This document shows, one piece after another, positions 14,125-15,059 of a DNA stretch of 15,059 nucleotides; position 1 is the first letter of the stretch, and the number at the start of each line of letters is the position of its first letter. The position numbers were made by a program, and so were the translations under genes. The DNA lies in the NCBI GenBank assembly GCA_009778425.1, contig WRJU01000233.1, positions 1 to 15,059 on the forward strand. Reading direction: 5' to 3'. The notes below the pieces were generated by a model. It did no database searches and was not told the DNA's origin. It saw only the letters and a list, made by a program, of their open reading frames with translations. Source of the stretch: Pseudomonadota bacterium (GTDB lineage: Bacteria; Pseudomonadota; Gammaproteobacteria; Burkholderiales; Rhodocyclaceae).

Positions 14125-14835
14125 TCAGGCGTCCTGTTTCGAACTGAGGCGGTAGCCCTCGCCGCGCACGGTTTCAATCATGGCTCCGGCTTCTTGAAGG
14201 GAGGCGCGCAAACGCTTGATGTGAACATCGACGGTGCGTTCTTCGATGAATACGTGATCTCCCCATACCTTGTCGAGCAGGGCGGAGCGGGAATGAACGC
14301 GATCCGGGTGTCTCAACAGGTAGCGCAGCAGGCGGAATTCGGTCGGGCCGAGCAAGAGTTCCCGTTCCTTGAAACTGACGCGCGCGGTAGCCGAGTCGAG
14401 CGAAAGCTCCCCCACGGTCACGGCGTCGGCGAGTTGTTCGGGCGCGCGGCGGCGCAACAGGGCGCGGATACGCGCCATAAGCTCGGCGGGAGAGAAGGGC
14501 TTGGTGACGTAGTCGTCCCCGCCGCTGTCCAATCCGGCAATCTTGTCGGTTTCTTCCCCTCTGGCAGTGAGGATGATGATGGGAATGTCTTTCGTGCGCG
14601 GTGCGGCTCGCCATTTGCGCGCGAGATCGAGGCCGCTCTGACCGCCGGGCAGCATCCAGTCGAGCAGGACGAGGTTTGGCAGCACGGCATCCAGTTCCCG
14701 CTGGGCGGCAACCCCATTCTCCGCCGCAACAGCCTCAAAGCCTTCATGGCGCAAATGGATGAGGATGAGTTCGGCAATATCCTGCTGGTCTTCGACGACC
14801 AGTACGCGCGGTTTTGGGGCAGAGGTGACGTTCAT
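14125..14835 (-). CDS. phoB: phosphate regulon response regulator PhoB
   Basis: OmpR/PhoB-family transcription regulator, 236 residues, that activates phosphate-scavenging genes when phosphorylated. REC domain at about 9-125: E15/D16, phosphoacceptor D59 in LLDWMLPGGQSG, the ILTARGEE Thr, and Lys in VTKPFSPAEL. The winged-helix DNA-binding domain covers about 135-232, with LGPTEFRLLRYLL, the recognition-helix region around RTVDVHIKRLR, and the final wing RGEGYRLS. The WMLPG stretch and direct coupling to phoR and phoU favour PhoB over other OmpR-type regulators. It lies 17 bases after phoU. There is no strong Shine-Dalgarno sequence before the ATG, so translation may rely on coupling. I did not see a clear Pho box in the short upstream gap. 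Confidence 0.95.
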   Translation of the reverse strand: MNVTSAPKPRVLVVEDQQDIAELILIHLRHEGFEAVAAENGVAAQRELDAVLPNLVLLDWMLPGGQSGLDLARKWRAAPRTKDIPIIILTARGEETDKIAGLDSGGDDYVTKPFSPAELMARIRALLRRRAPEQLADAVTVGELSLDSATARVSFKERELLLGPTEFRLLRYLLRHPDRVHSRSALLDKVWGDHVFIEERTVDVHIKRLRASLQEAGAMIETVRGEGYRLSSKQDA

Positions 14836-14852
14836 GAGAGTGGGATGTGCTC

Positions 14853-15059
14853 TTATTGGACGATGTTTTCGATGCCCTTGAGCTTGCTGTGGCGCACGTC
14901 CGTGCCGTGGACGATGTAGATGATAAATTCGGAGATGTTCTTGGCGTGATCCCCGATGCGCTCAATGGCCTTGGCGATGAACAGCAAGTCCAGGCTGCTG
15001 CTGATGGTGCGCGGGTCTTCCATCATGTAGGTGATGAGTTTGCGGGTGAAACCCTTGAA
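14853..15059 (-). CDS. phoU: phosphate transport regulator PhoU, C-terminal part (cut by window edge)
   Basis: The last 68 codons of phoU read in from the right edge and end with TAA at 14855-14853; the start lies beyond the window. PhoU is a helical, metal-binding cytoplasmic protein that links the Pst phosphate transporter to PhoR and keeps the regulon off when phosphate is plentiful. The visible part is the end of the second three-helix repeat: YMMEDPRTISSSLDLLFIAK, then the conserved ERIGDHAKNISEF motif, whose acidic and His residues bind metal in PhoU structures, then IIYIVHGTDVRH. phoB follows after 17 bases, giving phoU-phoB-phoR in one direction. The pst transporter genes would be expected upstream, outside the window. 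Confidence 0.95.
   Translation of the reverse strand, partial: FKGFTRKLITYMMEDPRTISSSLDLLFIAKAIERIGDHAKNISEFIIYIVHGTDVRHSKLKGIENIVQ

Overview
The window looks like chromosomal DNA of a betaproteobacterium, possibly of the Nitrosomonadales/Gallionella-like group. I infer this from moderately high GC, protein styles, and two local orders common in that class: a pcm-like methyltransferase gene directly ahead of tolC, and phoU-phoB-phoR. There is no rRNA, tRNA, CRISPR array, transposase or other sign of a mobile element. Most of the sequence is protein-coding; the only long non-coding stretch is 9581-10098.

Layout. 1-951 (+) is the 3' part of a nitronate monooxygenase-like flavoprotein gene. 1037-2011 (+) encodes a class III adenylate cyclase fused to an FHA domain. 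It is convergent with a minus-strand pair, 4241-2026, encoding a REC-Hpt protein and a REC-HD-GYP protein whose genes overlap by four bases. Further up the minus strand lie tolC (5832-4435), a pcm-like gene (6497-5844), a possible 27-codon reading frame with a perfect Shine-Dalgarno sequence (6570-6487), and the pair lapG-lapD (9574-6592). A 0.5-kb intergenic region holding several inverted and direct repeats separates lapG from a divergent TolC/LapE-type outer-membrane protein gene (10099-11577, +), which ends in a clear intrinsic terminator. Convergent with it on the minus strand are mutY (12729-11671), phoR (14119-12761), phoB (14835-14125) and the 3' end of phoU, which runs off the window.

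How the genes work together. The centre of the window is a second-messenger and surface-attachment neighbourhood. LapG (periplasmic calcium-dependent protease) and LapD (degenerate GGDEF/EAL receptor in the inner membrane) form the known switch in which c-di-GMP controls cleavage of a large surface adhesin. The divergent TolC-like protein is a good candidate for the outer-membrane channel that exports the adhesin. The adhesin itself (LapA-like) and the LapB/LapC exporter parts are not in the window. The HD-GYP protein is a predicted c-di-GMP hydrolase, and the cyclase next to it should make cAMP, so both messengers are represented within 10 kb. The right end is a phosphate-starvation two-component module (PhoU/PhoB/PhoR) followed by the DNA repair gene mutY.

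No gene in the window is wholly unknown. The most unusual points are the lysine/serine-rich tail on LapG, the loss of catalytic motifs in LapD and in the Pcm-like protein, a Glu-to-Lys change at a likely metal-ligand position of the HD-GYP domain, the cysteine cluster in the first protein, and several perfect palindromes and small reading frames in non-coding DNA.
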